Shown: piece by piece, positions 53,984 through 62,835 of the stretch | Numbering within the stretch: the first letter of the stretch is position 1 | Layout: each line of letters opens with the position of its first letter | DNA from: Lentisphaera marina | GTDB taxonomy: Bacteria; Verrucomicrobiota; Lentisphaeria; Lentisphaerales; Lentisphaeraceae | Length of the DNA: 64,000 nt | Assembly: GCF_028745505.1 (NCBI RefSeq) | Contig: NZ_JAQZZL010000002.1 | Coordinates: 1,674,001-1,738,000 of the forward strand | Reading direction: 5' to 3' | Position numbers and translations under genes: made by a program | Notes under the pieces: model-generated | The model's input: only the letters and a program-made list of their open reading frames with translations | Database searches by the model: none | What the model was told of the DNA's origin: nothing

Positions 53984-56490
53984 TGACGCTCACAACTTTC
54001 ACTCCGCTTCTCTGCCTAGTAATTTTAATTCCTCTTGGCTACTTCATCTTCACCACGCTTGTCACTCGCCCCAACAAAAAGCGCTATGCCGCCAATTTTT
54101 TCCGTATCAGTGCAATCATTTTTCTGATCATTGCCCTTTGCCATCCCTACTTCTCTAGTTCATCTAAAGATCTACACATTGTTTATCTAGTCGATGTTTC
54201 GCAGTCAGTTGATTTAGATGATGCTCAGAAAGCTTTACTTAGCATTGAGAAAAATATTGCTTCTCTTAAAGCTAATGACTCGCACTCCCTGTACATGTTC
54301 GCTAATGGAGTCAAAAAAACTAACATCAAGGAACTGAAACAAACACTTACAGATTGGGACAGTAAATTTTCTGACGACCAATTTCGGAGCCAATCTTCGA
54401 TTGCCGCCGCCCTTGAACTTGTTAAAATGGTGTATCCCGCCAACAAAATCAAAAAGCTCTGCCTCTTTTCCGATGGGATTGAAACTGGAGACAAATTATT
54501 CTCCTCAATTGAAAGCTTAAAAGCCGAAGAAATTAATATTAATTTCCAAGAACTCAAGAAAATTCAAAAACCAGAAGTCTCTGTCACTGAGCTCAAGACT
54601 AGTACGCCCATTGCCTATCGCGGAGAAGTCGTCAGGATGACAGCTACGGTATTAAGTAATTATGATACCAAGGCGAAACTGAAGTTTGTTTCACAAGGAG
54701 TCATTGTACATGCCCTGGATCTAGAACTCGAAAAAGACACTCCAAAGAAGGTAAACTTCCAAGTCACTAGTAACGAAACAACGAGTGGAATTTGGGAAGC
54801 AGAAATCTCTGCCCCGAAAGATTATTTCCCCATTAACAATACGGCACGTTGTTCACTAATCATGCAGGGAGAAGCGAAAGTCCTTGCCCTGCACAATAAA
54901 CCCACAAAATTACGGGAGCTTAAAAAAGCCCTCGAAAAACAGGGGATTAGCATGGATGTTCGCGGTAAATTTGGCCTCCCCGCTTCATTACAAGCCCTCA
55001 ATGAATTCGATGCGATTATGTTTGCCGATATTGATGCTACAAATTTAAGTGCTCGACAAATGGATAATGTCAGAAAATACGTCACCGAATTTGGTGGTGG
55101 TTTAATCATGACGGGTTCTGAAAATAGCTTTGGCCTTGGCGGTTATTACAAAACCCCCATTGAAGAAGTCTTGCCAGTCACCTCGCGATATGAAAAAGAA
55201 AAAGAGCAACCTTCCTTAGGACTCGTGCTCATTATCGATAAATCTGGCAGTATGAGTGGTCAGCCTATTGTTTTGGCTCGCGAAGCCTCCAAAGCCGCCG
55301 TCGAATTACTTTCCAGTCGCGACCAAGTTGGTGTCATCGCTTTTGATGGCAATGCTAAATTAGTCACAGACCTGACTTCGGCTGCCAACAAGGGTGAAGT
55401 TCTATCACAGATTGATGGCATTGGTGCGGGAGGTGGAACTAACCTTTATCCTGCTATGCTGATGGGTCGTGATATGCTTGGCGTTTCAAGTTCAAAAATC
55501 AAGCATATGATCATTTTAAGTGATGGCCAGAGCCAGGGTGGTGATTTTGAAGGTATCAGCTCTGAGCTTTCACAAATGGGAGTCACGATCTCCACCGTAT
55601 CTCTTGGTCAAGGAGCAGCCGTTGACCTGATGGCTGCCATTGCTCAAATTGGCAATGGTCGTGCATACGTCACCAATAATGCGGAAGAGATGCCGCGCAT
55701 CTTCACCAAGGAAACTATGGAAGCTTCGCGCTCAGCTATTAAAGAAGAGCCTTTCTCGCCTATCAAAATTAATGATTCCGATTACCTACAGGGTATTAAT
55801 ATAGACGAAACGCCTTTGCTACTCGGTTACGTGATGACAAAAATCAAAGCTTCGGCTCAAGTTCAACTTCTCACAGAAACTGGTGATCCCCTGCTGGCTT
55901 CAGGTAGGTATGGACTTGGCCAATCGATTGCCTTCACTTCGGATGCTACCGAATTATGGGCTGGTGAATGGCTAGAATGGAATGATTTCGGTAAATTCTG
56001 GGCTCAAGTTGTACGCTCGATTGTACGCAATAAATCCGCGCAAGGTTTCATTACTAATTTACAAAATGATGACAAGGAAATGAACTTAGCTATTTACCGG
56101 AGTAACGAAAATGGAACGCCTGAGAATCATGTCTCATGGGATGCGACACTCATGGATAATAATGGTAAAATTCAGAAACTTCCCATCCAACAAACTGGAT
56201 TTGGAACTTATCAAAGTCGCTTTGCTAAGCCTAAAGATGAAAACTTCACCATTCGTCTTCACGATCAAAGTAATAATCGCCTCAAAACTATTACAAAAAT
56301 TAGTAGCTACCCAAAAGAATATTTACTCGCCTCCGCTAAACCTGAAGTTTTTGATAGTTTAGCACCTTTTAGTGAGCCCATTTCCTTTGCAGACCGAGAA
56401 GAAATTAAAACTCAAAAACCCGCACTCAACATTTTTGCGCTGATCGCAATCATGAGTTTAATTCTAAGCACCCTATTCCGCAGGATTTAA
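53983..56490 (+). CDS. Membrane protein with two vWA domains and a glutamine-amidotransferase-like domain
   Basis: 835 residues. Two N-terminal helices (about 4-24 and 37-55), first vWA with MIDAS Asp71 in LVDVSQS, a beta-sandwich section, a GATase1-like domain (about 300-390, FGGGLIMTGSENSFGLGGYY) lacking a visible catalytic Cys-His pair, second vWA with MIDAS Asp419-Lys-Ser-Gly-Ser423, a beta-rich tail, and a C-terminal helix. This is the usual last member of MoxR/Bat clusters in the Planctomycetes group. Starts on the last base of the previous stop. Ends overlapping the convergent rhomboid gene by a few bases. Confidence 0.9.
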   Translation: MTLTTFTPLLCLVILIPLGYFIFTTLVTRPNKKRYAANFFRISAIIFLIIALCHPYFSSSSKDLHIVYLVDVSQSVDLDDAQKALLSIEKNIASLKANDSHSLYMFANGVKKTNIKELKQTLTDWDSKFSDDQFRSQSSIAAALELVKMVYPANKIKKLCLFSDGIETGDKLFSSIESLKAEEININFQELKKIQKPEVSVTELKTSTPIAYRGEVVRMTATVLSNYDTKAKLKFVSQGVIVHALDLELEKDTPKKVNFQVTSNETTSGIWEAEISAPKDYFPINNTARCSLIMQGEAKVLALHNKPTKLRELKKALEKQGISMDVRGKFGLPASLQALNEFDAIMFADIDATNLSARQMDNVRKYVTEFGGGLIMTGSENSFGLGGYYKTPIEEVLPVTSRYEKEKEQPSLGLVLIIDKSGSMSGQPIVLAREASKAAVELLSSRDQVGVIAFDGNAKLVTDLTSAANKGEVLSQIDGIGAGGGTNLYPAMLMGRDMLGVSSSKIKHMIILSDGQSQGGDFEGISSELSQMGVTISTVSLGQGAAVDLMAAIAQIGNGRAYVTNNAEEMPRIFTKETMEASRSAIKEEPFSPIKINDSDYLQGINIDETPLLLGYVMTKIKASAQVQLLTETGDPLLASGRYGLGQSIAFTSDATELWAGEWLEWNDFGKFWAQVVRSIVRNKSAQGFITNLQNDDKEMNLAIYRSNENGTPENHVSWDATLMDNNGKIQKLPIQQTGFGTYQSRFAKPKDENFTIRLHDQSNNRLKTITKISSYPKEYLLASAKPEVFDSLAPFSEPISFADREEIKTQKPALNIFALIAIMSLILSTLFRRI

Positions 56491-57059
56491 ACTTTTCGCT
56501 TCCCCAAAATCTTTGCAAAGAGTACGCCAGAAATAATTCCAAATAAATGGCTCTCCCAAGAAATAAATTCTTTTGTGGGCAAGGCCTCAAAGACCATACC
56601 CCCATAGATTATCCCGATTAAGATGGCCAGAAAAAATGATTTCCAATTCTTGGCAAACCACCCCGACGCCACGACAAAACCAAAGTAAGAAAAAATCAAT
56701 AAACTCGATCCTGCATGAACTGAATTAGGACGTCCCACTAGCCAAACTGCGAGCCCCGCAAAAACACAGGAGAACAAAGTCAGTTTAACAAAAATCCTGC
56801 GATCTTCTAAAACAACTAAGCCCCCCAGAATCGCAAATGAAATACTGTTGAGTATGTAATGCTCAGGAGAGAAATGTAAAAAAGGTGCTGTAAAAATCGC
56901 CCACAAACGCGAGGGGTCTCGTGGAATTATACCTCCATTCACACTCAAGGCGTACTGCGACAAATGGTTCGCGAATTCCAAGACTCCCATGAACACTAAA
57001 AGTGATGCGACCCAACGGAATGAGATTTTAAATCTCTCCCAAAATTTCATCTTTGCCAT
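56487..57059 (-). CDS. Rhomboid-like intramembrane protease
   Basis: 190 residues from the ATG at 57059, chosen because GGAGG lies eight bases upstream (the frame is open to 57119). About six membrane helices. Landmarks: FTAPFLHFSPEHYILNS with the conserved Asn71, the serine motif at 117-120 (Gly-Ser-Ser-Leu, where GxSG is usual) giving catalytic Ser119, and His171 in WESHLFGIISG. The dyad is present but the glycine after the serine is replaced by leucine, so activity is likely but not certain. Cleaves membrane proteins within the bilayer if active. Confidence 0.85.
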   Translation of the reverse strand: MAKMKFWERFKISFRWVASLLVFMGVLEFANHLSQYALSVNGGIIPRDPSRLWAIFTAPFLHFSPEHYILNSISFAILGGLVVLEDRRIFVKLTLFSCVFAGLAVWLVGRPNSVHAGSSLLIFSYFGFVVASGWFAKNWKSFFLAILIGIIYGGMVFEALPTKEFISWESHLFGIISGVLFAKILGKRKV

Positions 57060-57311
57060 CTTAGTTCCCTCCAAATGTTTAATGAGATACTTTAAATCTG
57101 ACCGAGTATTTATCAACATCAGCTAAAGTTCCTAAGAACACTCATCTGTCATTAAAATAAGCGCTATTAAAAGAAGTCCGTTTCCACTAAACTTTTTACT
57201 CCTTTAATGCACACAAGTAGAAAAAAGAGTTTTACTAGGAAATCTGTAGTTATTTGCGGAGATCGCATTATATTCCCGCCTTTATAAATTTAATTAATCT
57301 GAGCAAATTTA

Positions 57312-58334
57312 ATGATCGAAGATATCAACAAAATTGTTGCTGAATTCACCGAAAAAGTGAACGCTGAAGGCGACCTTCAAGCGCTTGAGCAAATCAAAGC
57401 TGCTTACATGGGAAAAAAGGGGCCGCTTACTGGCATTCTCAAGAACCTACGCAATTTAAGCCCTGAAGAAAAATCTGAAGTTGGTCAAGCTGCCAACAAA
57501 GCTAAAAATGCCATGCAGGAAGTCATGGAGAATCGACGCGAAGGAATTATTCGTGCCCAAATCGATGCCAAAGTTGCTAATGAATGGTTAGACTTTACTC
57601 TCGACGAAGAATCACAAGAAATTGGTGCACTTCACCCCGTTTCTCAAATGCAGTATGAAATTGAAGACATCTTCACTAGTCTTGGCTTTACAGTTCAAGA
57701 TGGTCCTCACTGCGAATTGGATTTCTATAATTTCGAAGCTCTTAATATTCCAGAAGATCACCCTGCTCGCGATATGCAAGATACTTTTTACTTCGAGAAT
57801 GGTGCCATCCTTAGAACACATACTTCTGCAATTCAAGTTCGCGCCATGGAACGCATCAAACCACCTTTTAAAATTTTGGGCCCAGGTAAAGTTTTTCGCG
57901 TAGAGCGTTTAGATGCTTCACATGAAGCGGCTTTCCACCAACTCGAAGGCATGGTTGTAGACGAAGATATTTCCGTTGCAAACTTGATTCATACCATGAA
58001 GACTTTGCTATCGGAGATCTTTCAAAAAGACATCAAAGTTCGTTTACGTCCTGGTTTTTTCCCTTTCGTTGAACCTGGTTTTGAACTTGATATCAATTGC
58101 CAAATTTGTAATGGTAAGGGTTGTTCAGTCTGTAAACAAACTGGTTGGCTTGAGCTTATGCCCTGTGGCATGGTTCACCCAAATGTATTGCGCTCTGGTG
58201 GTATTGACGCTGAAAAATACACTGGCTTTGCTTTTGGTCTCGGTCTCGACCGCCTCGTTATGATGCGCCACAAAATTGAAGATATTCGCCATTTGCATAG
58301 CGGTGATCTTCGTTTTTCTTCACAGTTTAAATAA
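57312..58334 (+). CDS. pheS: Phenylalanyl-tRNA synthetase alpha subunit
   Basis: Catalytic subunit of the alpha2beta2 enzyme that charges tRNA-Phe. 340 residues: N-terminal coiled coil (about 1-95), then class II motifs including HPVSQMQYEIEDIF, ILRTHTSAIQVRAM and GLGLDRLVMMRHKIEDIRH (motif 3). A four-cysteine insert at Cys263, Cys266, Cys271 and Cys274 resembles a zinc knuckle, as in many non-proteobacterial PheS. pheT follows 12 bases later. Confidence 0.97.
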   Translation: MIEDINKIVAEFTEKVNAEGDLQALEQIKAAYMGKKGPLTGILKNLRNLSPEEKSEVGQAANKAKNAMQEVMENRREGIIRAQIDAKVANEWLDFTLDEESQEIGALHPVSQMQYEIEDIFTSLGFTVQDGPHCELDFYNFEALNIPEDHPARDMQDTFYFENGAILRTHTSAIQVRAMERIKPPFKILGPGKVFRVERLDASHEAAFHQLEGMVVDEDISVANLIHTMKTLLSEIFQKDIKVRLRPGFFPFVEPGFELDINCQICNGKGCSVCKQTGWLELMPCGMVHPNVLRSGGIDAEKYTGFAFGLGLDRLVMMRHKIEDIRHLHSGDLRFSSQFK

Positions 58335-58346
58335 GGAACCCAGAAT

Positions 58347-60773
58347 ATGAAACTTTCACTTAACTGGATTCAAGAATTCGTTGATTATAAACTCGAGCGT
58401 GGTGCCCAAGAACTCGGAGACTTCATTTCCTTATCTGTAGCAGAAGTCGAAGAAGTTGAACAAGTCGGCGTAGCACTTGCCCAAGTCAAAGCCATTAAGG
58501 TTTTATCTTGCGCGCCTCACCCTGAAGCTGATAGACTGCAACTCGCGACTATAGATACGGGTTCAGAAGAACGCACAATTGTTTGCGGTGCTAGCAATTG
58601 TCGCCCTGGTATAACTGTTCCTTTTGCTGACTTAGGTGCCAAGCTCCCGATCACTGACAAGGAAGGTAAGCCAGCTATCCTCGAAATCAAAAAAGCCAAG
58701 ATCCGCGGTGTCGAAAGTACTGGTATGCTTTGTTCAGAAGCTGAATTAGGACTTGCCGATAGTGCCGAGGGCATTCTCGAAATGGATGATTCTATCCCAG
58801 CAGGTACTTACCTCAATACACTCGAACAATACCAAGGTATTGAAGATATTATTTTTGAAATTGATAATAAATCATTAACACACCGTCCTGACCTATGGGG
58901 CCACTATGGTTTCGCACGTGAATTCAGTGCCATGTTTGATTTAGATCTGAAAGCTTACCCCGGTGAAAATCTTGAGCTCAAAGATAATGGCTTTAGCCTT
59001 AAGATTGATGCCGATGATTGCCGTCGCTACTCATCTTTAAGAGTGAAGAATGTAAGCGTAAGTGATTCTCCACAATGGCTCCAAGATCGTTTGAATCAGT
59101 CCGGAATCAACACAATCAATAATATTGTTGACCTAACCAACTTTATTCTCTTAGAGCTTGGTCAGCCCATGCACGCTTTTGACATTGCTAAACTCAAAGG
59201 CCAAGACCTTATTGTTCGTCATGCACAAAATGGCGAATCATTCAAAGCCCTTGATGAAAACGACTATAGTTTGACTGAAGAAGATATGGTCATTGCCATT
59301 GGTGGCCAAGCCGAAGCTTTAGCAGGTGTAATTGGTGGTGATTCTAGCGCCATTGATGAAAGCTCAAATGAAATCCTCATTGAGTGTGCCTCTTTCAAGG
59401 CATCTGCTGTTCGCCGCTCAGCGACTCGCCATGGTATAAGAACTGATTCTTCTAGTCGCTTTGAAAAGTCTTTAGATCCAGAAAACACACCTTTAGCTCT
59501 TGCTCGTATTTGGCAACTTATCAAAGAGCTCTGTCCCGATGCCGAGTTAGTTGGTGGAATGGGTGACTTCTATACTCAAGCCTATCCCGAAGCTCAAATC
59601 GAAACGAGCTACGAGTTCATCGAAGAATCTCTTGGTTGCGAAGTCGGCAAAGATTTCATCCTCAACCGCTTAAATCGTCTAGGTTTTGATATTGAAGGTG
59701 ATCTAAAACTTGGAATCCCCTCTTGGAGAAATACCAAAGACATTGCTATTCCCGAAGATATTGTGGAAGAAATTGGTAGACTCTATGGCTTCGACAACAT
59801 TACTCCCGAAGCTTTGCATACCGAAGATAAAGTTCCACAAGTTAATCAAGCGAGAATCCTTGAACGCCGCCTGAAAGATATTCTTTCAAATGGTTACGGC
59901 TACACAGAAATCATGACGCACCCTTGGTGTGGCGATGATGAGCTCAAAGCTTTTGGACTGAGCTCCGAAGGTTTAATGACTCTTCAGAACCCTGTGAGTG
60001 AAGATGCCAAGTACATGAAGCCTAGCAACATGCCAAAAATCATCAAAGCGGTTTCTGAAAACCTTAAGCACTTCAACTCTGTGAAGCTATATGACTTCAA
60101 CCGAGTTTATGATACTAGCCAGATGGTGCAAGAGCTTTTACCTAGCGAACGCTACCAATTTACCGGTGCTTTAGTTCCTAAATCTGCGGGTAAAAAAGAT
60201 TTGCAGACAGAAGCTTTTTATGAATTGAAATCAACTATTGCCAATTTACTTCAAGTTGCTGGAATCAGCACATGGCAATTAAGCGATTATAAGGATGCTC
60301 CTGAATGGGTTCACCCAGGAATCTCCTGTCAATTCCGTCGCGGTCGCGTTGTTCTTGCTGAGATCTTTAAACTACACCCTGCTGTAGCTGCAAAGAATAA
60401 GATCAAATCCAATGCCTACCTCTTCTGCGTTAACTTCGATGAACTCGCTAAAAGTAAGCGTAAGCTTAAATATGAGCAAGTATCAAAGTTTCCAGCTGTC
60501 CCCTTCGACATCACTGTTCAAGCACCTAAGCAGGCTTTAGCGGGCGATATCCAAGGCCTTATTCGCAAAGGTGGAGGCAAGAGCCTTTTGGATGTAGAGG
60601 TTTTTTCAGTCTATGAACGTGAAGAGGATAAAACTGTCTCCTTCCGCATGCATTTTGCAGCTAAGGATCATACTCTGGTTCACGATGAGATTCACCAACT
60701 TCAGAAAAATGTTGTTGCAGCGATTCTCAAAGGTAAATATGAGATCCCAAATCTACCCGATGATCTGAAGTAA
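58347..60773 (+). CDS. pheT: Phenylalanyl-tRNA synthetase beta subunit
   Basis: Partner of PheS; recognises the tRNA and edits mischarged tyrosine. 808 residues, usual length. Domains in order: N-terminal part, EMAP/tRNA-binding OB fold (about 40-150, VCGASNCRPG), B3/B4 editing region (about 210-380), B5, core, and the C-terminal anticodon-binding FDX-ACB domain (about 715-805, FPAVPFDITVQAP). AGGAAC lies before the ATG. A strong terminator follows. Confidence 0.97.
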   Translation: MKLSLNWIQEFVDYKLERGAQELGDFISLSVAEVEEVEQVGVALAQVKAIKVLSCAPHPEADRLQLATIDTGSEERTIVCGASNCRPGITVPFADLGAKLPITDKEGKPAILEIKKAKIRGVESTGMLCSEAELGLADSAEGILEMDDSIPAGTYLNTLEQYQGIEDIIFEIDNKSLTHRPDLWGHYGFAREFSAMFDLDLKAYPGENLELKDNGFSLKIDADDCRRYSSLRVKNVSVSDSPQWLQDRLNQSGINTINNIVDLTNFILLELGQPMHAFDIAKLKGQDLIVRHAQNGESFKALDENDYSLTEEDMVIAIGGQAEALAGVIGGDSSAIDESSNEILIECASFKASAVRRSATRHGIRTDSSSRFEKSLDPENTPLALARIWQLIKELCPDAELVGGMGDFYTQAYPEAQIETSYEFIEESLGCEVGKDFILNRLNRLGFDIEGDLKLGIPSWRNTKDIAIPEDIVEEIGRLYGFDNITPEALHTEDKVPQVNQARILERRLKDILSNGYGYTEIMTHPWCGDDELKAFGLSSEGLMTLQNPVSEDAKYMKPSNMPKIIKAVSENLKHFNSVKLYDFNRVYDTSQMVQELLPSERYQFTGALVPKSAGKKDLQTEAFYELKSTIANLLQVAGISTWQLSDYKDAPEWVHPGISCQFRRGRVVLAEIFKLHPAVAAKNKIKSNAYLFCVNFDELAKSKRKLKYEQVSKFPAVPFDITVQAPKQALAGDIQGLIRKGGGKSLLDVEVFSVYEREEDKTVSFRMHFAAKDHTLVHDEIHQLQKNVVAAILKGKYEIPNLPDDLK

Positions 60774-60781
60774 GACTTATC

Positions 60782-60813
60782 AAAAAGGCCGAGTTTAAAA
60801 ACTCGGCCTTTTT
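60782..60813. terminator. Bidirectional Rho-independent terminator between pheT and glgE
   Basis: A 15-bp stem (AAAAAGGCCGAGTTT / AAACTCGGCCTTTTT) with a two-base loop, flanked by A and T runs on both sides, so it can stop both pheT (plus) and glgE (minus) transcripts. Confidence 0.9.
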
Positions 60814-60870
60814 ATTGTGAGACTTGGTTCAAATGAACACAAGTCAATTTATTGAATCAATCCTTGGGAT

Positions 60871-62835
60871 TTAGAAAACTCTAAATACGTGTACCGGTGC
60901 GGCACGATCAGAAATCTCAACGTAATTATTTGCACCTGTCCAATCGTAGACTTGGTCAGTCATGAGGTCATGCATATTATATTGGTGATGCTGGTCAAAG
61001 CCCAATTCATGAATCGGCATGTGCACCATTCCACTTTGTGTATGCAAAGGATCGAGACTGATAACAACAAGTAAAGTATTGCCTTCAACACGTTTTAAGA
61101 AGGCAATGAGCTTCTCATTATTCACATTGCAAAACTGCAGGTTATTTTGAACTTGTAAAGCCGGGTTTTCACGGCGGATCATATTCAGCTTTTTTACAAA
61201 AGGAGCAATACTTCCTGCATCTTCATAGTCTCTTACTTTGAGCTCATATTTTTCTGAATCCATGAGTTCATCGCGGGGGCCAACAGGAATGTTTTCACAT
61301 AATTCATAGCCCGTATACATGCCATAAATTGGAGAAAGTGTCACAGCTAGAGCGTGACGAATTCTAAACATTTGTGCTGAAGAGAACTGCAGGTGCTTGG
61401 GGAGTATATCTGGGGTTGTTGCGAAAATATTGGCAGTCATGTATTCAACTGCTTCAGAATTGTGTAAGTAGTTGAAATACTCAGTTAACTCTTCCTTACT
61501 TTCTCTCCAAGTAAAGTAGCTGTAAGACTGAGTAAAACCATTCTTCGCTAATAATTCCATAAGGCGAGGACGAGTAAAGGCCTCAGACAAAAAGATCACA
61601 TCTTCGTATTCTTTATGAACTTCGGCAATACACCAGTTCCAGAAGCTAATGGGTTTCGTATGAGGGTTATCTACCCTAAAGGTTCTTACGCCATGACTTG
61701 CCCAGAACAAGAATATATCGCGAATTTCTGCCCAAAGGTTTTTGCGATCTTCGCATTCAAAGTTAAGGGGATAAATATCTTCGTACTTCTTGGGGGGGTT
61801 TTCCGCATATTTAATTGAACCATCGGGACGGCGATAAAACCAATCGGGATGATCTTTTAAATAGGGGTGATCTGGAGAACAGTTTAAAGCAAAATCTAAG
61901 GCTATTTCGATATCTCTCTCAGCACAAGCTTTCACCAATTTGTCAAAATCATCTAAAGTACCAAGCTCTGGGTGAACGGCAAAGTGACCACCTGCTTCAG
62001 AACCAATGGCATAAGGACTTCCTGGTTCACCTGCTCCTGCTGTCAGGGAATTGTTCTTTCCTTTACGTTTTGAAAAACCGATGGGGTGAATGGGCGTAAA
62101 GTATAAGACATCGAAACCCAAATCATCGATGTAGGGCAACATTTTTTCTACGTCGCTAAAGGTGCCGTGAACACCTTCTTTTCCCGAACAAGAACGGGGA
62201 AAAACTTCGTACCAAGAAGCGAATTCTGCACGGCGTCTATCACAACGAACTGCATAAACTGAACTCGTAGCGGTATTGAAAGAATCTTTATCAGGCAATG
62301 AAGCTGCCAAATCTTTAAGTTCAGCTTCCATCATACGATAGAATTTAGAACTCATATCTTTTTGAGCTTCTAATTCTTTAATAATCGTTGCTAGCTGCTT
62401 TGCAGTTGTTTTATTGGCTCTTGATTGACAATCTTTTAGTAAAGCGACACCTTCGATCAACTCGGAACTTACGTCTTCACCTACATAAAATTTCTTTTCG
62501 ACGCCATGAGCCCAGTGATCATAAAAGTCGGCGTATGCAAAAATCTTAAATTCATACAAACCCATTTTTTCTACTGTGAATGAACCCTCATATAAATCTA
62601 ATCCAGCATTCATGCAGGTCATTGGAATACTCTGCCAACGCTTTTCAGCCTTATGCTTGAAATGAAGTTCTGCTGACAAACCATCATGACCTTGCTGAAG
62701 GATTTCAGCACTTACGTCAACTTTGTCACCCTGGCGTCGTTTAATTGGGTATATACCACCATCAACAGTCGGTTTTACATTTTGTATATAGACGTAGTGA
62801 CTATTATAATCCGTTCTCAGTAGCTCTTGACTCAT
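60871..62835 (-). CDS. glgE: Alpha-1,4-glucan:maltose-1-phosphate maltosyltransferase
   Basis: GH13 enzyme that extends alpha-glucan from maltose-1-phosphate. 654 residues. N-terminal DUF3416-type domain (VDGGIYPIKRRQGD, about 22-115), helical insert, (beta/alpha)8 barrel with VLYFTPIHPIGFSKRKGKNN, nucleophile Asp389 in FRVDNPHTKP, acid/base Glu418 in FLSEAFTRP, and ESKEELTEYF with the family-typical C-terminal beta domain. The spacing of Asp389 and Glu418 equals that of characterised GlgE. The start overlaps the upstream gene by 32 bases and has AAGGA seven bases before the ATG. No treS, mak or glgB is in the window. Confidence 0.95.
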   Translation of the reverse strand: MSQELLRTDYNSHYVYIQNVKPTVDGGIYPIKRRQGDKVDVSAEILQQGHDGLSAELHFKHKAEKRWQSIPMTCMNAGLDLYEGSFTVEKMGLYEFKIFAYADFYDHWAHGVEKKFYVGEDVSSELIEGVALLKDCQSRANKTTAKQLATIIKELEAQKDMSSKFYRMMEAELKDLAASLPDKDSFNTATSSVYAVRCDRRRAEFASWYEVFPRSCSGKEGVHGTFSDVEKMLPYIDDLGFDVLYFTPIHPIGFSKRKGKNNSLTAGAGEPGSPYAIGSEAGGHFAVHPELGTLDDFDKLVKACAERDIEIALDFALNCSPDHPYLKDHPDWFYRRPDGSIKYAENPPKKYEDIYPLNFECEDRKNLWAEIRDIFLFWASHGVRTFRVDNPHTKPISFWNWCIAEVHKEYEDVIFLSEAFTRPRLMELLAKNGFTQSYSYFTWRESKEELTEYFNYLHNSEAVEYMTANIFATTPDILPKHLQFSSAQMFRIRHALAVTLSPIYGMYTGYELCENIPVGPRDELMDSEKYELKVRDYEDAGSIAPFVKKLNMIRRENPALQVQNNLQFCNVNNEKLIAFLKRVEGNTLLVVISLDPLHTQSGMVHMPIHELGFDQHHQYNMHDLMTDQVYDWTGANNYVEISDRAAPVHVFRVF

